NCBI GenBank assembly: GCA_021784595.1
Contig: JAJYHT010000053.1
Coordinates: 45,531-109,530, forward strand
Direction of reading: 5' to 3'
Length of the DNA: 64,000 nt
Source of the DNA: Bacillota bacterium
Lineage (GTDB): Bacteria; Bacillota; Sulfobacillia; Sulfobacillales; Sulfobacillaceae
Shown here one piece after another: positions 7,100 to 15,505 of this stretch (position 1 is the stretch's first letter; each line of letters opens with the position of its first letter). The notes beneath the pieces are model-generated. The model was not told the DNA's origin. It did not search any database and saw only the letters and a list, made by a program, of their open reading frames with translations. Position numbers and translations under genes: made by a program.

Positions 7100-7738
7100 C
7101 TACAATTTTGATGATGGCGGCAAAAGGCTGACGAAAAAGACCTTGGGACCCGTTGGGGCTGGCATATCGGGCGACGGCTCCAGTGTTATGCCGATCGCCT
7201 GATAGCCTATGTCCGGATTGGGGACTGCAAAGGCTACTTGCGTGATTCCAGAGACACTGGGAATAATGGCTACGGGAACGTGATGCCGACCGTGAATCAT
7301 CCACACTTCCAATACCCGGTGGGCCATGGGAGGCATGTGCGAGACCGTCATAAGGCCAACTGGAGACCCTGGCTTCCACTGGACCGCAACCCGAGATTGA
7401 GCAAACGAGACGTCTTCAGCGCGAAGTGCCAAAGAGGGCATAGCTATAGGGCTCGGTGCTGTTGGAACGCTTGCCAAGAATCCGATCAGGGCCGCCATAA
7501 TTGCGAGAGCACCCCCTAAGAATGGCGTTCGTTTAGAGGTCTTCACTCGAGAATCCCTCTGCAATATGTCCGCCGCAGTGGTCGTTGGAGTGATGGCAGG
7601 GGGCATTCCCAGCACCTGGATGGCGGCGCTCAAAAGGTCCTGGCGCTGTCTACAAGCGGCGCAGTGCGCCAAGTGCGGATGGTTCAAAAGCATTGGGCCG
7701 AGACTTTGCAGCAATTCGGCGTCGGTTAAGTGCTTCAT
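7100..7738 (-). CDS. Anti-sigma factor, RskA-like with zinc-binding N-terminus
   Basis: 212 residues. An N-terminal HxxxCxxC zinc finger (His22, Cys26, Cys29) is typical of ZAS anti-sigma factors. A single membrane helix lies at about 73-92 (FLGGALAIMAALIGFLASVP). An extracytoplasmic RskA-like beta domain follows, with its VLEVWMIHG motif. Its start overlaps the sigma-factor stop (TAATG), so the pair is translationally coupled. It should hold the sigma factor at the membrane until a stress signal triggers release. Confidence 0.87.
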   Translation of the reverse strand: MKHLTDAELLQSLGPMLLNHPHLAHCAACRQRQDLLSAAIQVLGMPPAITPTTTAADILQRDSRVKTSKRTPFLGGALAIMAALIGFLASVPTAPSPIAMPSLALRAEDVSFAQSRVAVQWKPGSPVGLMTVSHMPPMAHRVLEVWMIHGRHHVPVAIIPSVSGITQVAFAVPNPDIGYQAIGITLEPSPDMPAPTGPKVFFVSLLPPSSKL

Positions 7739-8295
7739 TATTCGGCTCCTTTATGCCCATTCACGTATTGCTGACGCAGTTTATCCAATCCTCGCCGAGT
7801 CCAGCTTTTCACCGTGCCTAAGGGCCGGTGCAGAAGTTGGGAGACTTCGCGTTGGGTAAAGCCATACCACACAATTAGTTCAATGGTCGTCCGCTCGTGC
7901 GGACTTAATGCTTCAAGCGTCTCCTCTGCCATTAGCCTGTCGTCGATAGGAGCATCTTGCCACAAAGATTGTGCTCCGTTGTCCTCAGTCACCGTATATT
8001 CCCACCGGCGCCGATTCTTTCGCAAGAAGTCGATAGCCCTGCTTTTAGCAACCCGGAACAGATAAGCCTGAACCGTTCCACGCTCTGAATGGTATATGCC
8101 GGGATGTTGCCATATATAAAGGAATACGTGCTGCAAGACATCTTCAGATTCATCCCGGTCGGGAATTATATGACGGATAAAGCCTAAAAGCCTGGGCGCG
8201 TACCGCGCATACAAATCTTCGAATGATTGGGTATCATGAATAGAGATGCCGTACATGAGTTCGAGATCGGAGGGATTGTGCATTTTGACCCCCAT
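7738..8295 (-). CDS. ECF-type RNA polymerase sigma factor
   Basis: About 185 residues. Region 2 shows FEDLYARYAPRLLGFI and DESEDVLQHVFLYIW, with RAIDFLRKNRR. Region 4 shows LSPHERTTIELIVWYGFTQ and the recognition helix PLGTVKSWTRRGLDKLR. This is the layout of SigK/SigW-type ECF factors. The start could be TTG 8298, ATG 8295 or ATG 8283; ATG 8295 is used. It is coupled to the anti-sigma gene below and diverges from the CAP-domain gene, a natural regulon candidate. Confidence 0.92.
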   Translation of the reverse strand: MGVKMHNPSDLELMYGISIHDTQSFEDLYARYAPRLLGFIRHIIPDRDESEDVLQHVFLYIWQHPGIYHSERGTVQAYLFRVAKSRAIDFLRKNRRRWEYTVTEDNGAQSLWQDAPIDDRLMAEETLEALSPHERTTIELIVWYGFTQREVSQLLHRPLGTVKSWTRRGLDKLRQQYVNGHKGAE

Positions 8296-8350
8296 CAACT
8301 AAGATGTCCCTATCATATCATTGGAAAGAAGATCAGGGGGAGGCAAGCGG

Positions 8351-9907
8351 ATGGCCAATAGGTGGACAGAACCCCGGCGTTTTATGGCGGCGATGCTGGC
8401 AGTCTCCGGTTTGTCATTCATCGGATTCGTGTCTGGCCCCCAACCATCGACGCTCACCGCACCGATCACAGGATATTGGCCCATTCATTTAGTGCCGTCC
8501 CTATTTGGTCCGTATTCCACTCCGGCCAACCACGGCTATGAAGGGGCTGACCAAATTAGTCCTGTGATTCCCCTGTCGTATGTGGCCTGGCGGTCGCCAC
8601 GCTTGTTGGGGGTCCAGTTTATTGGCGATGCCCCTAAGAATTTGGAAACCGACGATTTTGCCATGTCGATACGAGGACCCAGAGGTACCATAGCAGGCTT
8701 AAAAACGCATTACTTTTCGAACGGTTTTGTCGGTTGGAAAGTGCCGCACTTGAATCCTGGCCGGTACCAAGTGACCTTTATGGCGCCGGGGTTTCAGCAA
8801 CCGGAATCTTCCTGGACGCTCACCATCGTCAAGTCCTCAAAAGCTGTTAAAACGGCGGGCGAAACTCAGTCCGATCGAGTGGCATTAACGGCGCTTAATG
8901 CCTACCGTTCCATTCTCGAGGAGGCCCCGGTGCACTGGAATAGTTCCCTCGCAGAGGCAGCCCAAGCACACGCGCAGTACTTGGCGGTCAATGGATATCA
9001 CGCACCGTCATTTCATATGGAAGAGCCCAATCGAACCGGGTTTTCGGGGAAAACGCCCTGGGCGCGTGATTTGGTTTTTGGATGGCCGAGCATCCTGGAT
9101 GGCGAGGTCGGCATCGAATGGACACAACCATTGCCACCGGTGGCGGTCATTCAAGATTTGGTCGATACGGTGTACCATCGGTTGTCCTTACTCTCGGCCA
9201 ACCTGTTTTTTAGCGGCGAAGGTGCAACGAACGGCGCGACGGGGGCCGTGGTGATGGATCTGGGATACGGGTACAGTTCCAATCTTCCTATGGCCATTAC
9301 CTATCCACGGCCTGGGCAGACCGGGGTGCCTACCGGATGGGTGGATTTGGAAAGTCCAGATCCGGTTCCTGGGGGATTTGGCAACCGGTACGGATACCCA
9401 ATTACGGTAGATTTTCCTACCGTGCAAAATCTTAACAATGTTCGTGTGGGATTATTCTTGGGTACCCATAGGGTTTCGGTATATCGCGACATGCCCGGGG
9501 TGAACTCTATGGCGCAAAACCAATTGGGCCTGGTGCCGAGACATTTGCTAATGCCGAATAACGTGTACACCGTGGTGGTGTCAGCTGACGCATCGTATAA
9601 TAGCGGGGCGAAAGGCCCAGTCAATTTGCATTGGCAATTTGCGACCGGCGCCGGCTCGGAATCTGTGGCGGCAGCCCCGTTGTCTGGCCATAATCTCTTG
9701 GTGTCGGTAGTCAAAGCAGGTGATGGCGAACCCGAGGCGAATACGCTCGTAAGAATTTATCAGGTCCGATCCTCCAATCATATTAAATTGGTCGGCTCCG
9801 GACAAACGGGATTGAACGGCACGTGGACATTTACGCGTCGCCCGGGAAATCGGGCACTCTATGACGTGGTGACCTCGTCTGGAAACAGCGAAGAGTTTTG
9901 GTGGTAA
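8351..9907 (+). CDS. Secreted CAP (SCP/PR-1) domain protein
   Basis: 518 residues. The start at 8351 is chosen because AGGGGGAGG (8335-8343) lies seven bases upstream; an in-frame ATG at 8321 lacks a site. A hydrophobic N-terminus (MAAMLAVSGLSFIGFVSG) suggests export. Residues around 180-320 form a CAP domain: ALNAYR, LAEAAQAHAQYLAVNGY with the domain histidine, and a late VMDLGYG. The flanks are beta-rich, with an Ig-like C-terminus. CAP proteins are common secreted proteins of Firmicutes; the role here is unknown. It is divergent from the ECF sigma/anti-sigma pair, from which it may be controlled. Confidence 0.8.
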   Translation: MANRWTEPRRFMAAMLAVSGLSFIGFVSGPQPSTLTAPITGYWPIHLVPSLFGPYSTPANHGYEGADQISPVIPLSYVAWRSPRLLGVQFIGDAPKNLETDDFAMSIRGPRGTIAGLKTHYFSNGFVGWKVPHLNPGRYQVTFMAPGFQQPESSWTLTIVKSSKAVKTAGETQSDRVALTALNAYRSILEEAPVHWNSSLAEAAQAHAQYLAVNGYHAPSFHMEEPNRTGFSGKTPWARDLVFGWPSILDGEVGIEWTQPLPPVAVIQDLVDTVYHRLSLLSANLFFSGEGATNGATGAVVMDLGYGYSSNLPMAITYPRPGQTGVPTGWVDLESPDPVPGGFGNRYGYPITVDFPTVQNLNNVRVGLFLGTHRVSVYRDMPGVNSMAQNQLGLVPRHLLMPNNVYTVVVSADASYNSGAKGPVNLHWQFATGAGSESVAAAPLSGHNLLVSVVKAGDGEPEANTLVRIYQVRSSNHIKLVGSGQTGLNGTWTFTRRPGNRALYDVVTSSGNSEEFWW

Positions 9908-9913
9908 GAAATC

Positions 9914-10726
9914 ATGACTAAAGTGGCCGATCGGCATATGCAGATAACGTTGAAAGGGCAAAGCATTCGACTTTTCTACGCACTGCGCGAGGGGGCGCAG
10001 CCACCGTGGATTCTCATTCATGGCATGGGTTCTTCACGATTGGCCTATCGTCCGATGATGGAGCGCTGGCCGTTGAACAGTGCGGTTTATGCCATGGATC
10101 TTCCTGGATTTGGTGGGTCGGGGAGTCTAAAGACTCCTCATCAAATGGATGACTATGTGGCGGCGGTAGGTGCCTTCATCGACCATCTATACCTAACGGA
10201 GCCCCTTCTGTTGGGCCATTCCTTTGGAGGCATGGTGGCCGGCGAGGCCCTGGGCATGCTTGCGAGCAGAGTTGGTGGCGCCGTGCTGGTTTCCAGCGCT
10301 GGGTTTTTTGCTCCACAGCACGCCATGTCTCCCACACCCTATCCGCTCATTAATCGCATTGCGATTTGGATTACCGGATGGCAGCATTTTGGCTTGCGCA
10401 TGGTTCAGGCCTTGGGCGTGGACCCCCGAACCCTAACCCGACAAGATCGCAAGCGCTTGCAGTATGGATGGCGTCATGCCATTGAAATGGCACGCATGCG
10501 CACATTTTATGAGGACTCGCAGTTTCTTGAAAAGATATTAGCCGCAAAGCGTCCCGTGGCCCTTATTCACGGTGACCGCGATCCGCTGTTTCCTTTGCCG
10601 AACCTCTGTCAAGTGGTAGGAGACAGCTTGCCCTTATGGGTAATGCCTGGGGCGGGCCACCTCCCATATGACAAAGATCTTGAAGGGTTTTTGAAGATTT
10701 TGACCGAGGCTGTCAATAATTTTTAG
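9914..10726 (+). CDS. Alpha/beta-fold hydrolase
   Basis: 270 residues. It has the oxyanion strand ILIHGMGSS, nucleophile elbow GHSFGG, an acid in HGDRDPLFP, and a catalytic histidine in GAGHLPYDK, a complete Ser-Asp-His set. A proline/hydrophobic cap domain lies between. This is the general carboxylesterase/haloperoxidase-type fold. It begins six bases after the CAP-domain gene, so the two are one operon. The start could also be ATG 9941. Substrate unknown. Confidence 0.88.
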   Translation: MTKVADRHMQITLKGQSIRLFYALREGAQPPWILIHGMGSSRLAYRPMMERWPLNSAVYAMDLPGFGGSGSLKTPHQMDDYVAAVGAFIDHLYLTEPLLLGHSFGGMVAGEALGMLASRVGGAVLVSSAGFFAPQHAMSPTPYPLINRIAIWITGWQHFGLRMVQALGVDPRTLTRQDRKRLQYGWRHAIEMARMRTFYEDSQFLEKILAAKRPVALIHGDRDPLFPLPNLCQVVGDSLPLWVMPGAGHLPYDKDLEGFLKILTEAVNNF

Positions 10727-10878
10727 GTCGGACGCGGCCCTGCACAGTGCTGCAGTGGCCTGGCATCCAGCTGGATGGACCAGGGGTGCGGGTTTTTGGC
10801 CGCTTTTCAGTGACTCCAGAAGGATCCCGGTCATAGGAAACGTTCCGGTTCCATCACATAATCCGTACCCACAAATTT

Positions 10879-12261
10879 TTAAACGAGGGGCTCTCCCGCG
10901 TAATGGGTGCCGGTGATCCGGGCGATTTCAGGATCCAGGGCGCAGAGGTCCTCTGGACTTAAATCCCATACGCTGGTATGGCCCATCGTGCGAATCGCCA
11001 TCTCCATCTCTTTGCGGCAACTGGAAAGAAAGTTCGCCAATCCTAATGCAGCTCGGGCGATATCCAACGGTACCCCAGGTTTAGCGCGGTAAAATACCAG
11101 GTCAGTGGGTGGCAAAAAGGGCACCGTTCGGGTGATTTGCTTGTGCGCCAAGGCAAACATGGCGATGGTGCCCAAACCGACAGCCCGTGCTCCTAAGGCG
11201 TATGCCTTAAGGAAGTCTCCCGGTTCGCGAAAGCCGCCGGAAATTACCAGATCCACGCGATGGGTGGCGTCATGGACTTGGAGATACTTGCGGGCGCGCG
11301 CCAGGGCATAAAGAGAGGGAATGCCAAAATGATCCGAAAGGGTAATGGGTGCATTGCCTGTCGCGCCTTCCGTGCCATCAATGACGACAACATCCACGGC
11401 TGCCTCCAATGCGTTGGCTAGATCATGCTCCAAGTGATCGCCGGCACCCATCTTAAGGGCAATCGGAATGCCGTCGGTAACCGACCGTAAATATTGCACC
11501 ACTTCTTTAAGAGGCGTCGGGTGGGCAGGATCTTTTAAAAACAAATCGGCGTGGATGATGGGCGCTTGGCTGGGGTCCAAGTGCATTAGCGCCTTAATCT
11601 CGGGGCCTACGTCACTGGGCGTGGCCAACACCGCGTTGCCTGGCATTGCGCCTTGTCCCACTTGCACTTCAATCATATCGGCTTGTTGCAAAATAGCGGG
11701 ATCTCGATTCCAGGTCCAACGTCCAAATTGGAGAATATAGCGGTAGGCCTTTTGACGCTCCGCTGCTAGAAACGGGCCTTGACCTGAATTAATCGGAATC
11801 TTTGCCCGGCTGGAAGCCTCTGCGATGGCAATTCGGGAAGCTTCATTCAAGGCTAATCCATAGGCCATGCCGGATATGAAAAGCGGCATGCTAAAGGTCA
11901 GAGGTTTTTTGCATTGGGCCCCCAATATGGCATCCAAGGCGACTTCCTCGGTCGCCAAGACGGGTCGTCTAGCCAACTGTGCCGGTACCAGCGCAAGATC
12001 GTCAAAACCATGCACCGGTTTGGCGGAGCCCATCGGCCGTATAACCACATCGCCGCTTTGAGAACGCAGTGAAGAATATAAAAAATCCATCAATGGCGTC
12101 GATTTCATCGAAACATAGAGTTCTGCCAGGGTATCACTCATGGGCCGCGTGAGCAGGATCCCGATCATGCGACGCGTAATGGTCGGCAACAGCCACGCTA
12201 AGAAACCCACCACGACCACCAATGCGGTTAGACTGCCTGCAAACATGACTAAGAATCTCAT
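10879..12261 (-). CDS. FMN-binding glutamate synthase-family protein, membrane-anchored
   Basis: 460 residues. An N-terminal membrane helix (about 2-24) is followed by the FMN/glutamate-synthase barrel: KPLTFSMPLFISGMAYGLALNEA, INSGQGPF, QVGQGAMPGN, LKMGAGDHLEHDL, VVIDGTEGATG and ISGGFREPGDFLKA. This matches the stand-alone GltB2-type branch and not full GOGAT. Motifs for the cysteine-rich Fe-S cluster of GOGAT are not complete. The true reaction of these membrane-anchored members is not established. It has its own promoter region and no obvious partner. Confidence 0.87.
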   Translation of the reverse strand: MRFLVMFAGSLTALVVVVGFLAWLLPTITRRMIGILLTRPMSDTLAELYVSMKSTPLMDFLYSSLRSQSGDVVIRPMGSAKPVHGFDDLALVPAQLARRPVLATEEVALDAILGAQCKKPLTFSMPLFISGMAYGLALNEASRIAIAEASSRAKIPINSGQGPFLAAERQKAYRYILQFGRWTWNRDPAILQQADMIEVQVGQGAMPGNAVLATPSDVGPEIKALMHLDPSQAPIIHADLFLKDPAHPTPLKEVVQYLRSVTDGIPIALKMGAGDHLEHDLANALEAAVDVVVIDGTEGATGNAPITLSDHFGIPSLYALARARKYLQVHDATHRVDLVISGGFREPGDFLKAYALGARAVGLGTIAMFALAHKQITRTVPFLPPTDLVFYRAKPGVPLDIARAALGLANFLSSCRKEMEMAIRTMGHTSVWDLSPEDLCALDPEIARITGTHYAGEPLV

Positions 12262-12378
12262 GAAATCTCCTCCCTGTCGGTGGATAGGATGAACAGAGAG
12301 GCCAAAACTATTCTGAATACGAAAATCAGATGAGGAGTAGGATAACGCGCTATCTTCAGCGCGACCCTAAGCTGGCGA

Positions 12379-14055
12379 TTAGCGCTCGATGCTTAGGAGA
12401 TCCTGGATAACAGGCAGACCCCTTACGGCGCCCCTCTCTTGAAGGTGGTTCCAGATCGCGTCAACAAGAGCAGGGACGGAGTGTTGCGCGGTATCCAAGA
12501 TCAAATCGGCGGTAGAGGGCACTTCATAGGGCTCATCAATGCCTGTCATATGCTTTAGCCGGCCACTTCGGGCCTGAGCGTATAGACCTTTGGGATCGCG
12601 CCGTTGGCACTCTTTGAGGGAGGTCGACAAGTAGATTTCGAAAAATTGTCCCCATTCTTCAATCATGTGGCGCAGTGCGAGCCGGCCTTCTTCATAGGGA
12701 GCGATCATCGACACCAAGGCAATCCCCCCGTGCTGTGCAATGATTTGGGACACGAACCCGACGCGTTTTAAGTGCTCCCTGCGATCCTCTGGCGAAAAGC
12801 CAAGTCCTTTGGATAGCTGGCGGCGGATCATATCGCCGTCCAGCAAGCTTACCTGACGATTGTCATTGACCAGCAAAACATTTCTTAAGGCAGTCGCGAG
12901 CGTGCTTTTCCCTGATGCCGGCAATCCTGTAAACAAGATCACCAACCCGTGATCCTGCTGGCAGTACGCACTTTCCATCACTTCACGCACGGCTTTGGGA
13001 GCGAACCATTGGGGTAAATTCTCCTTCTTAGACAGTCGCCTGCGTGCCCAAGATCCAGACAGTGTGGCGTAGTCATTGGCAGGATCTTTTAGAGGCTTTG
13101 GCATATACGCCTGTTGCCGCTTGTTCCAAGCGTATTCGGGAAAAATCAATGGCTTGATGCGCAGCTGCGATGCCGCTGATTGGAATAATTCGTGCGCTTT
13201 ATAGGGGGGCCACCAATATCCGTCCGAACGGTCGGGATTTTGCCCAGGGTCGGCTGGGGCACGGCCGACAATAAAGTAATCGGCGCCAAAGTTTTGACGA
13301 ATCAAGGCTTGCCAGAGTGTTTCGCGCGGGCCTGCCATGCGCATTGCTAAGGGCAACGTGGACAGGGTGACTGCCTGTTTGGGATAGCTTGCCGTCAAAG
13401 CGGCAATCGACCGGATGCGCAGCGCCGCGGACATGTCTCCGGGATTTGTGGGTCCGGTGGTGGGATGGAGCAAGAGATGACCTTGGGTTTGCTCAATAGC
13501 TGACCGAGTTAATGCAAAGTGGGCTCCATGCATAGCATTTCGGGTGTGAAAGGCGACAATTGGCTTCGCTACCTCTTTCCATCGCGAGCGAAGTTCCCAT
13601 GGCGTGTAATAGGGCGGTAAAAAGTCTACGTGGCGGGCGACCTCAGAGCGCTCCGGGTCAATGTCGACGACGGGGCCCCCGACGTAAAACGGGTGACGTT
13701 CGTAAAGCAGCCGGACTCCGGCATGCGCCAAGCTCTGAGTCCCATAGATCTGCAGGGCTTCATAGACGAAATCTGGCGAATAAATGTCGGTGACATCCAT
13801 GGTAGCCAGAGGTGTGCCATCGGCTCGGCACAGCACCAAGGGTTGTCCCGGTTCGAGGGACTGGGCGAGCTCGGCGGGGATGTCCAAGGTTACCGGAATC
13901 GGCCACAAAGCCCCAGAACGGAGTGTCATATTGTGCAGGACCGACTGATATTCATCCTCGCTTAAAAATCCTGCAAGAGGTGAAAAACCCCCAGTCACCA
14001 GCAACTCCAAGTCGCACCGTTGTCGTTGGGTCAAAATCCAATAAGCATTGGCCAC
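12379..14055 (-). CDS. Bifunctional ATP sulfurylase-APS kinase
   Basis: 558 residues. The N-terminal part (about 1-375) is sulfate adenylyltransferase: FSPLAGFL, FHTRNAMHGAHFALT (the RN..HxxH active site), and GRAPADPGQNP. The C-terminal part has the APS-kinase P-loop FTGLPASGKST, DGDMIRRQLSKGLGFS and an APYEEGR loop. Together they turn sulfate and two ATP into PAPS. The fused order (sulfurylase then kinase) is found in several bacteria. A sulfotransferase that would consume PAPS starts 153 bases away on the other strand, so PAPS may feed sulfation as well as cysteine synthesis. Confidence 0.93.
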   Translation of the reverse strand: MANAYWILTQRQRCDLELLVTGGFSPLAGFLSEDEYQSVLHNMTLRSGALWPIPVTLDIPAELAQSLEPGQPLVLCRADGTPLATMDVTDIYSPDFVYEALQIYGTQSLAHAGVRLLYERHPFYVGGPVVDIDPERSEVARHVDFLPPYYTPWELRSRWKEVAKPIVAFHTRNAMHGAHFALTRSAIEQTQGHLLLHPTTGPTNPGDMSAALRIRSIAALTASYPKQAVTLSTLPLAMRMAGPRETLWQALIRQNFGADYFIVGRAPADPGQNPDRSDGYWWPPYKAHELFQSAASQLRIKPLIFPEYAWNKRQQAYMPKPLKDPANDYATLSGSWARRRLSKKENLPQWFAPKAVREVMESAYCQQDHGLVILFTGLPASGKSTLATALRNVLLVNDNRQVSLLDGDMIRRQLSKGLGFSPEDRREHLKRVGFVSQIIAQHGGIALVSMIAPYEEGRLALRHMIEEWGQFFEIYLSTSLKECQRRDPKGLYAQARSGRLKHMTGIDEPYEVPSTADLILDTAQHSVPALVDAIWNHLQERGAVRGLPVIQDLLSIER

Positions 14056-14208
14056 GTTATAACCGCCTTTGTTGATGCCTTTTGTCCAATATACCGTAAT
14101 CGGGTCCGAACACAGCCCGCCGACCGGGGCATTTCAGGAGATGTTCAGTTTTCGGCTGGGTAATTTTCGCTACAGTGACAATGACGATTTGCGAAAGGTG
14201 GTCAAGCA

Positions 14209-15072
14209 GTGGTTCCAAATTTTCTCATCATTGGCGCGCCCAGGACAGGAACAACCCATCTTTACCAGGGATTGCGCCAGCATCCTGAGGTCTTTATGAG
14301 TGAGTTGAAAGAGCCGATGTTTTTTGCCTACGAGGGAGAGCATAAGCCGTGGGCGGTAGACACATGGGTAGATTACGTGAGGCTCTTTTCTAAAGCGGAA
14401 AATTTTCAGGCGATTGGAGAAGCATCCACTTTGTACCTGTGGCACCACAGGGCGCCAGACAATATCCGGCTGCGGCTGCCTGACGCACGTTTGATTGCGG
14501 TGTTGAGAAATCCCATGGAGCGAGCGTTTTCCCAATTCATGTTTCAGCGGCTGCTCAAGTCCGAACCATTGGAAACTTTTGAGGAAGCGCTGGCGGCAGA
14601 AGAGCAACGCGCCCAAAACCCAAAAACATCGGCATTTCTACTTTATCGCGAGCTGGGCCGCTATGCCCAGCACATAGCTCGGTACCAAACGATGTTTTCG
14701 CACGAACAACTGTTGTTTATTCTTAACGAGGATCTTCGGGACCATCCGTTCGAGGTGTTTGCTAAAGTTTTTAAGTTCATTGGCGTGGATCCAGGGTTCA
14801 CACCCGTGCTGGGACATCACACCAACCCCTCGGGGATTGTGCGCAGAACCTCTCTGTTTCATGGTCTTAAGGCCACCGGCCGCATGGTCAAGCGCATTAT
14901 CCCAGAATATCTGGCGCTGCAACTGAGCGGTCTCTTGAATCAACATTATCTGGTGCATCAAGAAATAGCGCCCGATACTTATCGACGATTGCTCCAGGAT
15001 TTTCGCCAAGACATTGTCCTGACCCAAACCCTCATTGGTCGCGATCTGTCAGAGTGGCTGGCCACTTTGTAA
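14209..15072 (+). CDS. PAPS-dependent sulfotransferase
   Basis: 287 residues from GTG 14209, preceded by GAAAGGTGG. The 5'-phosphosulfate loop is FLIIGAPRTGTTHLYQGL at the N-terminus, and the 3'-phosphate motif is LRNPMERAFSQFMFQR near residue 103. Both are hallmarks of the Sulfotransfer_1 family. It would move sulfate from PAPS to a hydroxyl or amine of a carbohydrate or other acceptor. It is divergent from the ATP sulfurylase-APS kinase gene, which makes its donor. No signal peptide or membrane helix is seen, so a cytoplasmic acceptor is likely. Confidence 0.92.
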   Translation: MVPNFLIIGAPRTGTTHLYQGLRQHPEVFMSELKEPMFFAYEGEHKPWAVDTWVDYVRLFSKAENFQAIGEASTLYLWHHRAPDNIRLRLPDARLIAVLRNPMERAFSQFMFQRLLKSEPLETFEEALAAEEQRAQNPKTSAFLLYRELGRYAQHIARYQTMFSHEQLLFILNEDLRDHPFEVFAKVFKFIGVDPGFTPVLGHHTNPSGIVRRTSLFHGLKATGRMVKRIIPEYLALQLSGLLNQHYLVHQEIAPDTYRRLLQDFRQDIVLTQTLIGRDLSEWLATL

Positions 15073-15096
15073 GACAATGCCGGTATCAGCTCTGAG

Positions 15097-15501
15097 CTAA
15101 GGCGATAGAGCGGTCCATGTGACCCACCTTCCATTTTGAGCGTTCACCAACACGATGGCGAGTGCGGTCTCATGGCTTTGACCAGTGGACAAGCGGACAA
15201 TGGTCACCTGATGCAGGGTGACAAGCCAGGCTAATGTGTGCGTGGCAGTGATGCGCACCAGGCGCGCATCCGGCGGTGTGCTGGGGGTCAAAAGAACATT
15301 GTGGTGGGCGGTTTGACTGTCGACCAGCGCTTCTTGACTTGTAATGCGCGTGGCGCTGTCTGAGACGTCGATGACACGAATGCCACGGGTGGCCAGCATG
15401 GCAGGAGTGGCCCCAGCTGAATCTTGATTATGCGCTATGGCCATCCCTGCCGCCAGGACCGCCACGCCTGTCGCCAATAGCCACCCCGTGGCGCGTCGCA
15501 T
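15097..15501 (-). CDS. Small exported protein of unknown function
   Basis: 134 residues. The N-terminus (RRATGWLLATGVAVLAAGMAIA) is a signal peptide or membrane anchor. The remainder is beta-rich and I recognise no domain. It lies four bases downstream of the S9 peptidase gene on the same strand, so it is probably the last gene of that transcript. Confidence 0.6.
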   Translation of the reverse strand: MRRATGWLLATGVAVLAAGMAIAHNQDSAGATPAMLATRGIRVIDVSDSATRITSQEALVDSQTAHHNVLLTPSTPPDARLVRITATHTLAWLVTLHQVTIVRLSTGQSHETALAIVLVNAQNGRWVTWTALSP

Positions 15502-15505
15502 GCCT

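Noticed and set aside
12262..12378. Riboswitch (for example SAM type) near the sulfur genes
   Set aside because: No conserved stem junction, K-turn or terminator pair could be found by eye.
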